Positions 27,719-36,832 of a stretch of 64,000 nt of DNA are shown one piece after another (the stretch's first letter is position 1; every line of letters begins with the position of its first letter). The stretch lies in the NCBI GenBank assembly GCA_002011215.1, contig MTML01000064.1:1-64000 (forward strand). Reading direction: 5' to 3'. Both the position numbers and the translations under genes were made by a program. The notes beneath the pieces were generated by a model. That model did no database searches. It was not told the DNA's origin and saw only the letters and a program-made list of their open reading frames with translations. This DNA comes from Archaeoglobus sp. JdFR-24 (GTDB lineage: Archaea > Halobacteriota > Archaeoglobi > Archaeoglobales > Archaeoglobaceae).

Positions 27719-28999
27719 ATGGTCTGGAAGGTCTACATTGAAACCTATGGATGCACAAGCAATCAGGCAGATTCGGATATCATGAGAGGCATTATAAAAA
27801 GATATTTTGCGCTATCTGAGGAGATCGAGGACAGTGATGTGGTCATTATTAATTCATGCGGTGTCGTTGAGTTTACCGAAAGAAAGATTATTAAAAGGGC
27901 AAAAGAGTTGAGAAAATCCGGTAAAAAAGTTATTCTGGCAGGATGTCTTCCAAGAATTGCAAAAAATTCCTCAAATATTGCCGATTCAATCCTGACTCCA
28001 GATAACATAGACAAGGTGGCCACAGTTGTTGATCTAACAATGAAAGGCAAGAACGTGGCCCTGACAGATAGGATGAAGATTGACAAATCTGATTTCAGGT
28101 GTTTGAAGGAGCGCCTTAAGACTAACTGCATTGCCATTGTATCCATTTCAGAAGGTTGTCTTGGAGAGTGTTCATACTGTGCAACGAGATTTGCAAGAGG
28201 AAGGTTGAACAGCTTCAAAATTGATAACATCATTAATGAAATTAAAATTGCTGTCAGTGAGGGTTTCAGGGAGATACAGCTCACATCTCAGGACACGGCT
28301 GCATATGGCTTAGATTCAGGAACGAATCTATCCAAACTCCTCTCCAGAATTTCAGAGATAGATGGTGAATTCAGGGTTAGAGTCGGAATGATGAATCCAA
28401 ATCATGCGATTGAGATTCTGGACGATTTGGTAGAGGCTTTTAAGAGCGAAAAAATATACAAATTCCTCCACCTGCCGGTTCAAAGTGGAGATAACAGAAT
28501 CCTTGAAGATATGAAGAGGGGATACACTGTTGAGGATTTTCTGGAAGTCGTTTCAAGATTCAGAAAAGAATTTGACGATATAGTGCTCTCTACAGATGTT
28601 ATTGTTGGCTATCCAACTGAGGGAGAGGAGTCCTTCATTAAAACCTATGAACTGATTAGATATGTTAAACCGGACATTGTGAACATAACAAGATTCTCTC
28701 CCAGAAAGGGTACACCAGCAGCAAAACTAAAAGATATTCCAGACTGGATTAAAAAAGAGAGGAGCAGGAGATTGACAAAACTGGCAAAAGACATTGGAGA
28801 GATAAATAATTCCAGACATATAAGTAAAACTTACAGGATTCTCGTTACAAAAGAGGGAAAAAACCAAACATATACTGGAAGAACAAATTCATACAGACCA
28901 GTAATTCTCGAAAAGGCTGTGTTAGGAGAATTTTATAAGGTTAAAATAACCGATTACACCTTCAATTTCCTGAGGGGTGAAATTTTAGGGAGTAATTAG
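27719..28999 (+). CDS. tRNA t6A37 methylthiotransferase (e-MtaB/MiaB family)
   Basis: The 426-residue enzyme has the N-terminal UPF0004 domain with cluster cysteines (IETYGCTSN, INSCGVVE, LAGCLP). The radical SAM motif is SEGCLGECSYC, and a C-terminal TRAM domain (about residues 365-425) binds RNA. Archaeal members convert t6A37 to ms2t6A37 in tRNAs reading ANN codons. GTG 27716 directly precedes ATG 27719; either could be used. Confidence 0.93.
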   Translation: MVWKVYIETYGCTSNQADSDIMRGIIKRYFALSEEIEDSDVVIINSCGVVEFTERKIIKRAKELRKSGKKVILAGCLPRIAKNSSNIADSILTPDNIDKVATVVDLTMKGKNVALTDRMKIDKSDFRCLKERLKTNCIAIVSISEGCLGECSYCATRFARGRLNSFKIDNIINEIKIAVSEGFREIQLTSQDTAAYGLDSGTNLSKLLSRISEIDGEFRVRVGMMNPNHAIEILDDLVEAFKSEKIYKFLHLPVQSGDNRILEDMKRGYTVEDFLEVVSRFRKEFDDIVLSTDVIVGYPTEGEESFIKTYELIRYVKPDIVNITRFSPRKGTPAAKLKDIPDWIKKERSRRLTKLAKDIGEINNSRHISKTYRILVTKEGKNQTYTGRTNSYRPVILEKAVLGEFYKVKITDYTFNFLRGEILGSN

Positions 29000-29149
29000 T
29001 GGAATGTTGGTGGAGTATGACAGTAATTTAGTTTATTACGGTAACCTATTTATTTAGTGTCATTTTAGTGTCATAAGCCATTTAATCGAACCCACATTCG
29101 TAAGCTATTTGTGGATAACCTAAAATACTATTTTTTCTGAGTGACTAAA

Positions 29150-29833
29150 ATGCAAATAAATAATCAAAAACACCCAATGAGAATCGATAAGGAGATTATA
29201 GATTTAAGCCATATGATTGAGGAGGACATACCAGTTTTTAAAGGCTTGAAACCCAAGATATATCCTTTTATGACACACGAAAATTCAAGAGCCGAATACA
29301 ACGATAAAGCCGAATTTGAGATAACAAAGATTGAGTTCATCACGAGTATAGGCACATACATCGATTCACCATACCACCGACACAGAGATATGGATGATAT
29401 ATCAAGGATGCGCATTGAGAACTTGATCCTGATTGGTATTCTTGCGGAGGTTCCATGCAATAGTAAGAGAGCAATTTATCCCGAAGATATTGATGTCGAC
29501 GTTTCTGGTAAGGCGGTGCTGATCCACACCGGATGGGACAAATACTGGAAAAAACCTGAATATTTCAACCACCCATATGTTTCCAGAGAACTGGCTGAAT
29601 ACTTTGTTGAGAATGATACAAAACTTGTTGGAATTGATACACTCAATATTGATAACCCGGATGATCTCTCCCGACCAGCACACACAATTCTTCTTGGAAA
29701 TAATATCCCAATTGTCGAGAATTTAACGAATTTGGGTGCTTTGATGGGGAGAGAATTCAGATTTTTTGCCACTCCAGTTAAAGTTAAAGCTGCAGCATTT
29801 CCTGTCAGAGCCTTTGCAGAAGTGATGAGGTAG
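29150..29833 (+). CDS. Cyclase-family (kynurenine formamidase-like) protein
   Basis: The 227-residue protein has the cyclase-family fold (DLSHMIEEDIPVF, IHTGWDKYW, IPIVENLTNL). The usual HxGTHxDxPxH metal motif reads SIGTYIDSPYH, so two of its three histidines are Ser and Tyr. Such variants exist in the superfamily and may bind metal differently. No tryptophan-degradation gene is nearby, so the substrate is unknown. Start choices are GTG 29141, ATG 29150 and ATG 29177. Confidence 0.82.
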   Translation: MQINNQKHPMRIDKEIIDLSHMIEEDIPVFKGLKPKIYPFMTHENSRAEYNDKAEFEITKIEFITSIGTYIDSPYHRHRDMDDISRMRIENLILIGILAEVPCNSKRAIYPEDIDVDVSGKAVLIHTGWDKYWKKPEYFNHPYVSRELAEYFVENDTKLVGIDTLNIDNPDDLSRPAHTILLGNNIPIVENLTNLGALMGREFRFFATPVKVKAAAFPVRAFAEVMR

Positions 29834-29891
29834 CTTGATAAAGTTAAATTTTAAGCCAGCTAAATTTCAGAGGATAATATGTTAACATAAT

Positions 29892-29917
29892 CAGTTAACT
29901 CAGACAGTTAACTCAGA
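29892..29917. repeat. Tandem 13-bp repeat
   Basis: CAGTTAACTCAGA occurs twice in direct tandem and contains the palindrome GTTAAC. A further GTTAAC lies at 29881. It is in the gap between the cyclase-family gene and the HsdR-N-like gene. Its function is unknown. Confidence 0.9.
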
Positions 29918-30037
29918 TAATTAAACCAAAAAAGAGTCAATTTCTGCATATTTGCTATCAACACACATATCCACCAACGAACCATTTAAGCAGTGTGGTA
30001 TCCCAAAGTTTATCTAACTCTGCGAGAAGTATTGTTA

Positions 30038-30589
30038 ATGAACATAAACCAGAATTTTCAGGATGAACTTTCGAATTATAAGAAGTACTTTGAAAAAAGA
30101 GAAACGATGATAACACCATATATCGACAAAAAAGAAATACTGGTAAGAATTAAAAAATTCCTTATTGAAAAAAAGGGCTATCACGAAAAAGACATTACAG
30201 AGAATTATTTACTCGATGACGGGAAGATTACCGCATTAATTGATCTCTTGATAAGTATTGATGGAATGAATAAAATATTGATCCTTTGTGAGACTCCAGA
30301 TCAACACATATCTCTTTCAGTAAGAATTGCAACCCTCATGTCAAAATTGCTCAAACCACACCCGAGAATAGCTGTAGTGACGAACTGGAGAGAGACAGAA
30401 GTTATTGATGTTGCAGATGAGAAATCCATAGGGTTTTCTCTTGAACGCATACCCCCCAGAGAAGAAATAAAAGGAATGAAAAACCCAGAGTTTAATTTTA
30501 CTTTAGAGAGGGAAGAGAGACTCAAGAAGGTTTTCAGCGGTCTTTATTCCCTTAAATGCCAGAAATGTGGACTTAAAAAGTTTCCATAA
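30038..30589 (+). CDS. Orphan HsdR N-terminal (PDDEXK-like) protein
   Basis: The 183-residue protein resembles the HsdR N-terminal domain: IRKFL-like helix, GYHEKDI, then ALIDLLISIDGMNKILILCE, where D and E match the PDDEXK nuclease fold. The usual Lys after the acidic residue is absent (CET), so nuclease activity is doubtful. AVVTNWRETEVID matches the later part of the family. The end has one CQKC knuckle. No HsdM, HsdS or helicase part is nearby. ATG 30038 is preferred over an upstream GTG at 29993. Confidence 0.7.
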   Translation: MNINQNFQDELSNYKKYFEKRETMITPYIDKKEILVRIKKFLIEKKGYHEKDITENYLLDDGKITALIDLLISIDGMNKILILCETPDQHISLSVRIATLMSKLLKPHPRIAVVTNWRETEVIDVADEKSIGFSLERIPPREEIKGMKNPEFNFTLEREERLKKVFSGLYSLKCQKCGLKKFP

Positions 30590-30719
30590 GGCTACGAAAC
30601 TATTCAGTAAGTATACTATTTAATTTAAACACCTTAATTCAGTTGCCCGATAAAACATTGATTAAATGTCAGATTATACTGAGACAAGCTTGTAATAAAC
30701 TATCAATAAAATTATTAGA

Positions 30720-31955
30720 TTAATAGGATGTTCTTGGATTTATTTCCCCAACGAGATTCCTGTTCACCAGTTCTTTTGCCTCCTCAAGTGAATAGTTTCC
30801 CAGAAGCCACATCACCTTGATCAGAGCAACCTCGGGAAGCATATCCTCGCCCTCTATCACTCCAGCCTTCAGCAAATCTCTTCCCGTATCATAAACCCTG
30901 TCACACACCCTGCCCCACAGACACTGAGAAGTCATGACAATCAGACTATCCTCAGAGATGTTACGAATCGTTTCTATCCACCCTGTTGAAACGTGCCCCA
31001 GGCCTGTCCCCTCTAAAACAAATCCCCTGTAGCCCTTTTCATAATAGAACTGAAGGATATCAGGATGAAGGCCCGGATAATATTTTATCAAAACACACCT
31101 TTCTTCCAGGCTGTTTCTGAGAGATAATTCCCTCTCACCCCTCCTCACGAATCCAATTAACCATTCTATTTCCCCTGAAGGATACTTTACTTTCCCGATT
31201 GGTAACTGATTTACCGACTGGAAAGCATCTCTCCTCGAGGTGTGATTTTTTCTAACTTTAACCGCACGGTGGATGTGGCAGAAGTTATCGCTGGTTGAGC
31301 CATGCATAACAACCGCAACTTCCCCGAGTTCAGAAGTGGATGCCCTCGCAGCACATATAAGGTTCATCGAGGCGTCACTTGAGGGTCTATCTGAACTTCT
31401 TTGAGAACCAACAAAAATGACTGGAACGGGAGTTGAGAGCATGAAAGCGATGGCGGAGCTTGTGTAAGCCATTGTATCGGTTCCATGAGTGACCAGAATG
31501 CCTTCAAATCCTTCTTTAATGCTACTGTATATCTCCTCTGATAGCTTAATCCAATGTGTTGGTGTCATATTTTCTGAGAGGATGTTGTATAACAATGTCG
31601 CATCCACATTGCAAATTTCCCTCAGCTCAGGAACTTCACTTATAATCTCATCTGCAGAGAACTGACTCGTAACAGCTCCAGTTCTGTAATCGACCTTGCT
31701 GGCAATTGTTCCCCCTGTTGAGATGATTTTAATTTCAGGTAAATCAGGAATTTTTTCAATCTTTTCAGGTTTAGGTATTACATGTGGTTCCTCAACCACA
31801 TCCATTATCTCATATTCCCTCAGACCAATGTTATAGCCACTGTTAAGCTTTAAAACAAGATTATCCGAATGAGAGGGCATTACAATACCCTCAAAAATCC
31901 TTCCTTTGGACTTCACTCTGACTTTTTTACCCGATAAATCTCCATTATCCCTCAT
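30720..31955 (-). CDS. gatD: Glutamyl-tRNA(Gln) amidotransferase subunit D
   Basis: The 411-residue protein has an N-terminal beta-barrel domain (about residues 1-60), then an asparaginase-type domain with ISTGGTIAS and THGTDTMAY catalytic Thr/Asp motifs. GatD frees ammonia from glutamine so that GatE can convert Glu-tRNA-Gln to Gln-tRNA-Gln. This is the archaeal-only GatDE route. gatE is not in the window. The gene follows argH by 36 bases, and glutamyl-tRNA synthetase lies at 60300. Confidence 0.97.
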   Translation of the reverse strand: MRDNGDLSGKKVRVKSKGRIFEGIVMPSHSDNLVLKLNSGYNIGLREYEIMDVVEEPHVIPKPEKIEKIPDLPEIKIISTGGTIASKVDYRTGAVTSQFSADEIISEVPELREICNVDATLLYNILSENMTPTHWIKLSEEIYSSIKEGFEGILVTHGTDTMAYTSSAIAFMLSTPVPVIFVGSQRSSDRPSSDASMNLICAARASTSELGEVAVVMHGSTSDNFCHIHRAVKVRKNHTSRRDAFQSVNQLPIGKVKYPSGEIEWLIGFVRRGERELSLRNSLEERCVLIKYYPGLHPDILQFYYEKGYRGFVLEGTGLGHVSTGWIETIRNISEDSLIVMTSQCLWGRVCDRVYDTGRDLLKAGVIEGEDMLPEVALIKVMWLLGNYSLEEAKELVNRNLVGEINPRTSY

Positions 31956-31991
31956 GATTTACCACCAAGTTACATTCTCAACCATCTATTT

Positions 31992-33593
31992 TCAACATTC
32001 TCCACAGCTTTCTTTTACAATCCGCTGAACAGCATCATAAAGATTTTCAAGTGAAGTTGACACTTTTTCTATAATCTCCTGAAGAGACTCTTCATCCTCT
32101 TCAACCTTTTTCTTTCTTTTTTCAATCATTTTCAAAACTGCGCCTTTCGATGGTGAACCGATATTCTTTCTCCGTTCCACAACATTTTCAGGATTTATAG
32201 CAGACTCGATGTCCTTTTCAGTTACTTTTTCCAGAATGTTCACTTTTTCACCAAGAACACTTCTTGCTGCACTCATCAAATCATCCTTTGTCGGGTGGAA
32301 AATACCCTTCATTGCAAGAATGCCCACTATTTTATGCGCTATTCTGAAGGGTATACCTGCTTTCTGTACAAGTGTATCGGCCAGTTCTGTAGCCGTTGTA
32401 AATCCCTTGGATGCCTTTTTTTTCATAATATCTCTTTTAAACACAATTTTACGAAGCATGCCCGAAAAGAGATTGCAGCACATTACCGCACTTTCAAGAC
32501 TGCCGTAAATCAGTGGATTTATTTCTTGAAAATCGCGATTGTATGAAAAGGGCATTGCCTTGTATATCATCATCGCAGAGATCAAATTCCCACAAACTCT
32601 TCCCGTTCTCCCCCTTACAAGCTCAGCTATGTCGGGGTTCTTTTTCTGGGGCATTATACTGGATGAGGATGAATACTCATCTGGAAGCTCAATAAAATCG
32701 AATTCCGAGCTCCAAAGGATGATTTCTTCAGCAATTCTGCTCAGAGAAAGCATAACTGACGAACAAACGAAAATGGCCTCTATTGCAAAATCTCTCGATG
32801 AGACGGCATCCATTGAGTTCTCAACAATGCCATCAAATCCGAGTAACTTTGCTGTTAAATCTCTATCGAGCTCAAAGGAGGTGGAGGCAAATGCAGCGGA
32901 TCCAAGTGGAGACCTGTTAACTCTTCTAAAACATTCAAGAGCCCTCAGGTAATCCCTCCACAGCATATCGTGGTAAGCGATCAGGTGGTGTGAGAGCCTT
33001 GTTGGCTGTGCATATTGCAAATGTGTAAAACCTGGCAATAATACATCCACATTTTCTTCTGCCAGCTCAATTATAGCGACCCTTAAATCGATTAGAGAAC
33101 TCATCAAAGCCAGAAGTCTGTCTCGGGTGTAAAGTCTCAGGCATGTAGCAACCTCATCATTTCTCGATCTTCCAGTGTGCATTTTTGCTCCAGCATCTCC
33201 AGCAAACCCTATAATTTTCGCCTCTATTGCTTCGTGAACATCTTCATAAGTCTGAGATAGCTCCAGATATCCCTCATCTCTAATTTTGAGGAGAGCTGAG
33301 ACAATCTTTTTTACCTCATCTTCTGTTAAATAGCCTTTTTTGTAAAGTCCAATTACATGAGCCAAATCAACCAGAATATCATAATAGAAGATGTTTCTGT
33401 CATCTGACAAAGATGATGAGAACTCAAGCGCAAGTCTTTCCATTCCTCTGCTTAATCTGCTTCTGACAACCTTGGGTGGATTATCTACTTTTCCCACCTC
33501 TTCACTATTCTTTTCCAAACCCTTACCACATATTCCAGATTTTTTCCTGACCATATCCAACACATCACAGCCTTTAAAATCGAGGTCTATCAT
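31992..33593 (-). CDS. argH: Argininosuccinate lyase with N-terminal extension
   Basis: The 533-residue enzyme splits argininosuccinate into arginine and fumarate. The signature SSSIMPQKKNPD and HTGRSRNDE, PGFTHLQYAQ and GSAAFAST motifs are intact. Usual length is about 460-500; here roughly 42 extra residues precede the normal start near VVRSRLSRG. No good start codon exists at that point, so the extension is probably real or begins at codon 14. It heads an apparent argH-gatD operon. Confidence 0.95.
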   Translation of the reverse strand: MIDLDFKGCDVLDMVRKKSGICGKGLEKNSEEVGKVDNPPKVVRSRLSRGMERLALEFSSSLSDDRNIFYYDILVDLAHVIGLYKKGYLTEDEVKKIVSALLKIRDEGYLELSQTYEDVHEAIEAKIIGFAGDAGAKMHTGRSRNDEVATCLRLYTRDRLLALMSSLIDLRVAIIELAEENVDVLLPGFTHLQYAQPTRLSHHLIAYHDMLWRDYLRALECFRRVNRSPLGSAAFASTSFELDRDLTAKLLGFDGIVENSMDAVSSRDFAIEAIFVCSSVMLSLSRIAEEIILWSSEFDFIELPDEYSSSSSIMPQKKNPDIAELVRGRTGRVCGNLISAMMIYKAMPFSYNRDFQEINPLIYGSLESAVMCCNLFSGMLRKIVFKRDIMKKKASKGFTTATELADTLVQKAGIPFRIAHKIVGILAMKGIFHPTKDDLMSAARSVLGEKVNILEKVTEKDIESAINPENVVERRKNIGSPSKGAVLKMIEKRKKKVEEDEESLQEIIEKVSTSLENLYDAVQRIVKESCGEC

Positions 33594-33652
33594 CAGCCAG
33601 ATTTAAACCGATTTAATTTTTTCTCTCCAGTCGGGAAAATTATGCACCTATC

Positions 33653-33988
33653 TTACCTTTTTTTCCACCACTCCTCGCCACCATAAATCACCCTTACAAT
33701 TCTGTGCATCGGTAATGGTGTTCCGTCAATGAGATAAATAAACTTGTGGCCGATTTCTTTAACGTTCTCCCCCTTAACCAATGAAATTCCCTTTGGACGG
33801 TCGATGTATTCAATCTCCACCTTGCCAAAATCGTAATCAGGATTCCAGAGAAAGTAATTTAAAAGGTCTCTTAAGGTCCTAAATTTCTTAACATGGGAAT
33901 CTAAACTTAAAATTGAATCTTCTGAAGATTCCACCAAATTAACCTTTAAACCCTTTGTTATCTTTTCAGACTTCTTCATTTTTCGCAA
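33653..33988 (-). CDS. DUF504/UPF0248 (MJ1316-type) protein
   Basis: The 111-residue protein has the DUF504 signature: LRDLLNYFLWNPDYD, then a YIDRPKG segment and MHRIVRVIYGGEEWW at the C-terminus. Related domains are linked to RNA end recognition and repair. The start overlaps the upstream regulator gene by 23 bases, so the two are co-expressed. The N-terminal 30 residues are charged and less conserved. Confidence 0.85.
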   Translation of the reverse strand: MRKMKKSEKITKGLKVNLVESSEDSILSLDSHVKKFRTLRDLLNYFLWNPDYDFGKVEIEYIDRPKGISLVKGENVKEIGHKFIYLIDGTPLPMHRIVRVIYGGEEWWKKR

Positions 33989-34481
33989 GTTCTACAAGCT
34001 GACCTTTGATATTCAACTTGAGTGATTTTTTTGCAGTAGCCCTTATGAATAATGGGTCAAGATTCAGACTCCTGCTGATATGAGGGACCGACATCCTTCC
34101 AAAGCTTATCTCTCCGATGATCTTTGAGACTATTTCTTCAAGTTCGTCATCTGGAAGGAAAATTACCTCAAGTATTTTATTAAGGTCTTTAAGCGAGGCG
34201 TAAAAGTTGGCACTCAGATGTGTATAGCTAACATGGTACTCCTTCTCAGGCTTATCGCTGGGGTTAGAGGGCATTCGCCACTTTACCTCAAGCATTCCGG
34301 CATGTTTCAATATCTTGAGAGCCTCTTCAACACCATCTCCAAACTGCTGTTCAAGTTCTTTATAGGTCATCCACTTTTCAAGCAAAGATTCATAGACGTT
34401 TCTATAGATTCTTGTAGAGAAAATCTGAAGAATCGGGACAAGTTCCACAATATCACTGACAAGTTTTGCTCTTTTCGCCAT
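33966..34481 (-). CDS. ArsR-like winged-helix regulator
   Basis: The 171-residue protein has a winged-helix N-terminal half (YESLLEKWMTYKELEQQFGDGVEEALKILKHAGMLE). The pattern of basic and aromatic residues that follows (HVSYTHLSANFY) suits archaeal ArsR-type regulators. The C-terminal half is a second helical domain. A candidate autoregulated pair with the overlapping DUF504 gene. It is divergent from the dCMP deaminase gene, with a 73-base shared promoter region. Confidence 0.75.
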   Translation of the reverse strand: MAKRAKLVSDIVELVPILQIFSTRIYRNVYESLLEKWMTYKELEQQFGDGVEEALKILKHAGMLEVKWRMPSNPSDKPEKEYHVSYTHLSANFYASLKDLNKILEVIFLPDDELEEIVSKIIGEISFGRMSVPHISRSLNLDPLFIRATAKKSLKLNIKGQLVELAKNEEV

Positions 34482-34554
34482 CTCACCACCTTCAAAATAA
34501 CAGGTAACACTTGACCTCAGGATATTTTTATTTTTCTATCGGAAATGTTATATT

Positions 34555-35145
34555 ATGCATTACACCTTTTTGTTCGTGGCAGCTGATAACATGGACAGAA
34601 GAACTGAAAAACATTGTCAAAGAGAGGATATCAGCAGAAAAAAGGAAGAAATAGAAGAAATAAAAAAAACAGATAATACGAAAATTCTGGGAATGGAAAG
34701 ACCTGACGTAGATACTTATTTTATGGAGATAGCAAAAGTAGTGGCGAAAAGATCGACATGCCTGAGGCAGAATGTTGGAGCAGTTATCGTGAGGGAAAAG
34801 AGAATTTTATCAACAGGATACAATGGTGCTCCTACAGGACTGCAACATTGCTTCGAAATAGGCTGTTTGAGGGAGAAACTGAACATCCCTTCTGGAGAAA
34901 GACATGAGCTTTGCAGAGCTGTTCATGCAGAACAGAATGCCATAATTCAGGCTGCAGTACATGGTGTGAGCATATCGGGTGCATCACTCTACACAACCCA
35001 TCAGCCCTGCATAATGTGTGCAAAGATGATAATAAACGCTCAAATAAAGAAAGTTTACTTCGGTAAAAGATACCCAGATGAGCAGGGCCTTGAGTTTTTG
35101 AGAGATGCTGGTATTGATGTAATATACATTCCCACACGAGAATGA
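34555..35145 (+). CDS. dCMP deaminase
   Basis: The enzyme has the zinc motif [11 protein letters not shown] followed by HQPCIMCAK, and a Cys/His group ([11 protein letters not shown]) typical of ComEB-type deoxycytidylate deaminases. It makes dUMP for thymidylate synthesis. The first 45 residues are charged and not part of the fold; alternative starts are ATG 34591 and ATG 34690, of which 34690 fits the family length. The 34555 start lies about 25 bases after an AT-rich box. Confidence 0.9.
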   Translation: MHYTFLFVAADNMDRRTEKHCQREDISRKKEEIEEIKKTDNTKILGMERPDVDTYFMEIAKVVAKRSTCLRQNVGAVIVREKRILSTGYNGAPTGLQHCFEIGCLREKLNIPSGERHELCRAVHAEQNAIIQAAVHGVSISGASLYTTHQPCIMCAKMIINAQIKKVYFGKRYPDEQGLEFLRDAGIDVIYIPTRE

Positions 35146-35154
35146 TCTAAAAAG

Positions 35155-35223
35155 TTTGTTGCCCACCATGTGGTTTCCCCATCACATGATCAGGGGACGC
35201 ATGGCAGGTGGGCAATTAACAAA
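35155..35223. repeat. Long inverted repeat / strong hairpin
   Basis: The arms GCCCACC (35161-35167) and GGTGGGC (35207-35213) pair perfectly. TTTGTT and AACAAA extend them outside a small bulge. An inner stem TCCCC / GGGGA lies within. The whole can fold into a long RNA hairpin or form a cruciform. It starts 9 bases after the dCMP deaminase stop, in a 255-base gap. It may be a terminator-like structure, a small RNA or a miniature mobile element. Confidence 0.75.
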
Positions 35224-35400
35224 TGACGTTACAGTTCAAAAAATTTTTGAATTATGAGATAGAGAGTTCACAGATTCATTGAAGCATTGAAGCAGACTCA
35301 CATTAAAAGCAGATTCGCTAAATTACTCAGGTGGATTTATGGTTTTGAAGCAAACTTTTAAACCAGCCAATATTTAAATAATCCAGTGGGAAGTAGAATT

Positions 35401-35862
35401 ATGCCCTCAGCAAAACAGATCGCTGTCCTGTTGATCATATCTGGCTTAGCTTTGATATTCATCTCATACGGATATGAGGGGCAAAACGATATTATAGGTT
35501 GGAGAAATTACGCAACTGGAATCGAAATTGCAAAAAAGGAGAATAAGCCAATTTTCATCTACATATACTCGGATGGATGTATCTGGTGCAGAAAAATGAA
35601 TAAAGAGGTGTTTTCAGACAGGACAGTCGCAGATCTTATTCATGAGATGTATGTCCCAGTTAAAGTGAGCACAGACAGAGATTCAACTATCGCTTTAAAG
35701 TTCGTGGGAGTATTCAGAATGAGCAGGGGAAGCTTTGAAATACCAGCCTACGTCTTTATGACTCCTGAAGAGGAAATTCTAATGTTAGAATCTGGCTATA
35801 TGAACAAAGAGGACTTTAAAAAATTTATAATCAAGACAAATAACATTTTTAACTCCCAGTAG
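35401..35862 (+). CDS. Membrane-anchored thioredoxin-like protein
   Basis: The 153-residue protein has an N-terminal hydrophobic anchor (about residues 6-24) and an external thioredoxin-like domain with the active-site motif DGCIWCRKM and a cis-Pro segment FEIPAYVF. It belongs with the DsbD gamma/thioredoxin_7-type single-domain proteins and likely handles thiols outside the membrane. ATG 35401 is preferred over an in-frame GTG at 35386. Confidence 0.82.
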   Translation: MPSAKQIAVLLIISGLALIFISYGYEGQNDIIGWRNYATGIEIAKKENKPIFIYIYSDGCIWCRKMNKEVFSDRTVADLIHEMYVPVKVSTDRDSTIALKFVGVFRMSRGSFEIPAYVFMTPEEEILMLESGYMNKEDFKKFIIKTNNIFNSQ

Positions 35863-35864
35863 GA

Positions 35865-35872
35865 TTTATATA
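35865..35872 (+). promoter_or_regulatory. TATA box of htpX
   Basis: TTTATATA is centred 27 bases upstream of the htpX ATG at 35895, with no ribosome binding site between. The mRNA is probably leaderless. Confidence 0.7.
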
Positions 35873-35894
35873 CAGTCACTGAGGTAGTACTATC

Positions 35895-36782
35895 ATGGCT
35901 GAGTGGATAAGAGATAGGGGGTTAACTTTCAGGATGTTCCTTACGGTATTTCTTTTAGCTTTAGTCTACCTTGTATTTCTTACAGTAATATACATGCTCG
36001 GAGCTGGATACACCAGTCTGATGCTTTTTGCAGGGATTTTCCTCTTTGTACAATATTATTTCTCAGATAAACTTGTTTTATTTGCCAGCAGGGCCAAAAT
36101 TGTTAGCGAGGAGGAGGCTCCAGAACTCCATACTATGGTAAGAAGGCTCGTGACAAACGCCAGTTTGCCCATGCCAAGAATAGCAATAGTCGATACACCA
36201 ATTCCAAACGCATTTGCTACGGGTAGAAATCCAAAAAATGCTGTAGTCGCAGTAACAACGGGTTTGCTCAGAACACTGAATTCTGATGAGGTCGAAGCCG
36301 TTCTCGGTCATGAGCTCAGCCATGTGAAAAATAGAGATGTCGCAGTCATAACCATAGCAAGCTTCCTTTCCACTGTTGCATGGTTTGTGATGAGGTGGGC
36401 AATGTTTGCAGGAATGTTTGGTGGTAGAAGAGAGAACAACGCTGCTACCGGACTTATAATTTTTGGAGTTTCTGCACTCGTATGGTTTTTGAGCTTTATA
36501 TTAATCAGAGCTCTGAGCAGATACAGAGAATATGCTGCTGACCTCGGCGGAGCATATCTAACCAGAAATCCAAATGCCTTGATTTCCGCATTAAAAAAGA
36601 TTTCCGGAAAAATGGATTACATCAGACCAGAAATTAAAAAGGATGCCGAGGGACTTAATGCCTTTTACATAATTCCTGCACTTTCAGGAGATTCAATACT
36701 CTCGCTTTTCTCAACACACCCACCTGTTGAGAAACGGATAGAAAGACTCGAGAAAATTTCAAGAGAACTGGGCATATATTAA
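35895..36782 (+). CDS. htpX: HtpX-type membrane zinc protease
   Basis: The 295-residue protease has membrane segments near residues 13-33 and 38-55. The HExxH motif lies in VLGHELSHVKNRD, with further membrane spans and the third zinc ligand in EYAADLGG. It degrades damaged membrane proteins, with its active site facing the cytoplasm. The end has the STHPPVEKRIERL segment typical of HtpX. egsA follows after 50 bases. Confidence 0.95.
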   Translation: MAEWIRDRGLTFRMFLTVFLLALVYLVFLTVIYMLGAGYTSLMLFAGIFLFVQYYFSDKLVLFASRAKIVSEEEAPELHTMVRRLVTNASLPMPRIAIVDTPIPNAFATGRNPKNAVVAVTTGLLRTLNSDEVEAVLGHELSHVKNRDVAVITIASFLSTVAWFVMRWAMFAGMFGGRRENNAATGLIIFGVSALVWFLSFILIRALSRYREYAADLGGAYLTRNPNALISALKKISGKMDYIRPEIKKDAEGLNAFYIIPALSGDSILSLFSTHPPVEKRIERLEKISRELGIY

Positions 36783-36832
36783 TTTATTAGTCTATTCATT
36801 TCTTTTGTAAGCTTTTTCCGGAGGACAGAAAA

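Noticed and set aside
27763..28284. 173-codon open frame on the minus strand
   Set aside because: It is a shadow of the tRNA methylthiotransferase gene and has no ribosome binding site or recognisable motif.
29881..29920. Short tandem repeats that could suggest a CRISPR array
   Set aside because: There are only two 13-base copies with no spacers and no cas genes. I found no CRISPR array anywhere in the window.
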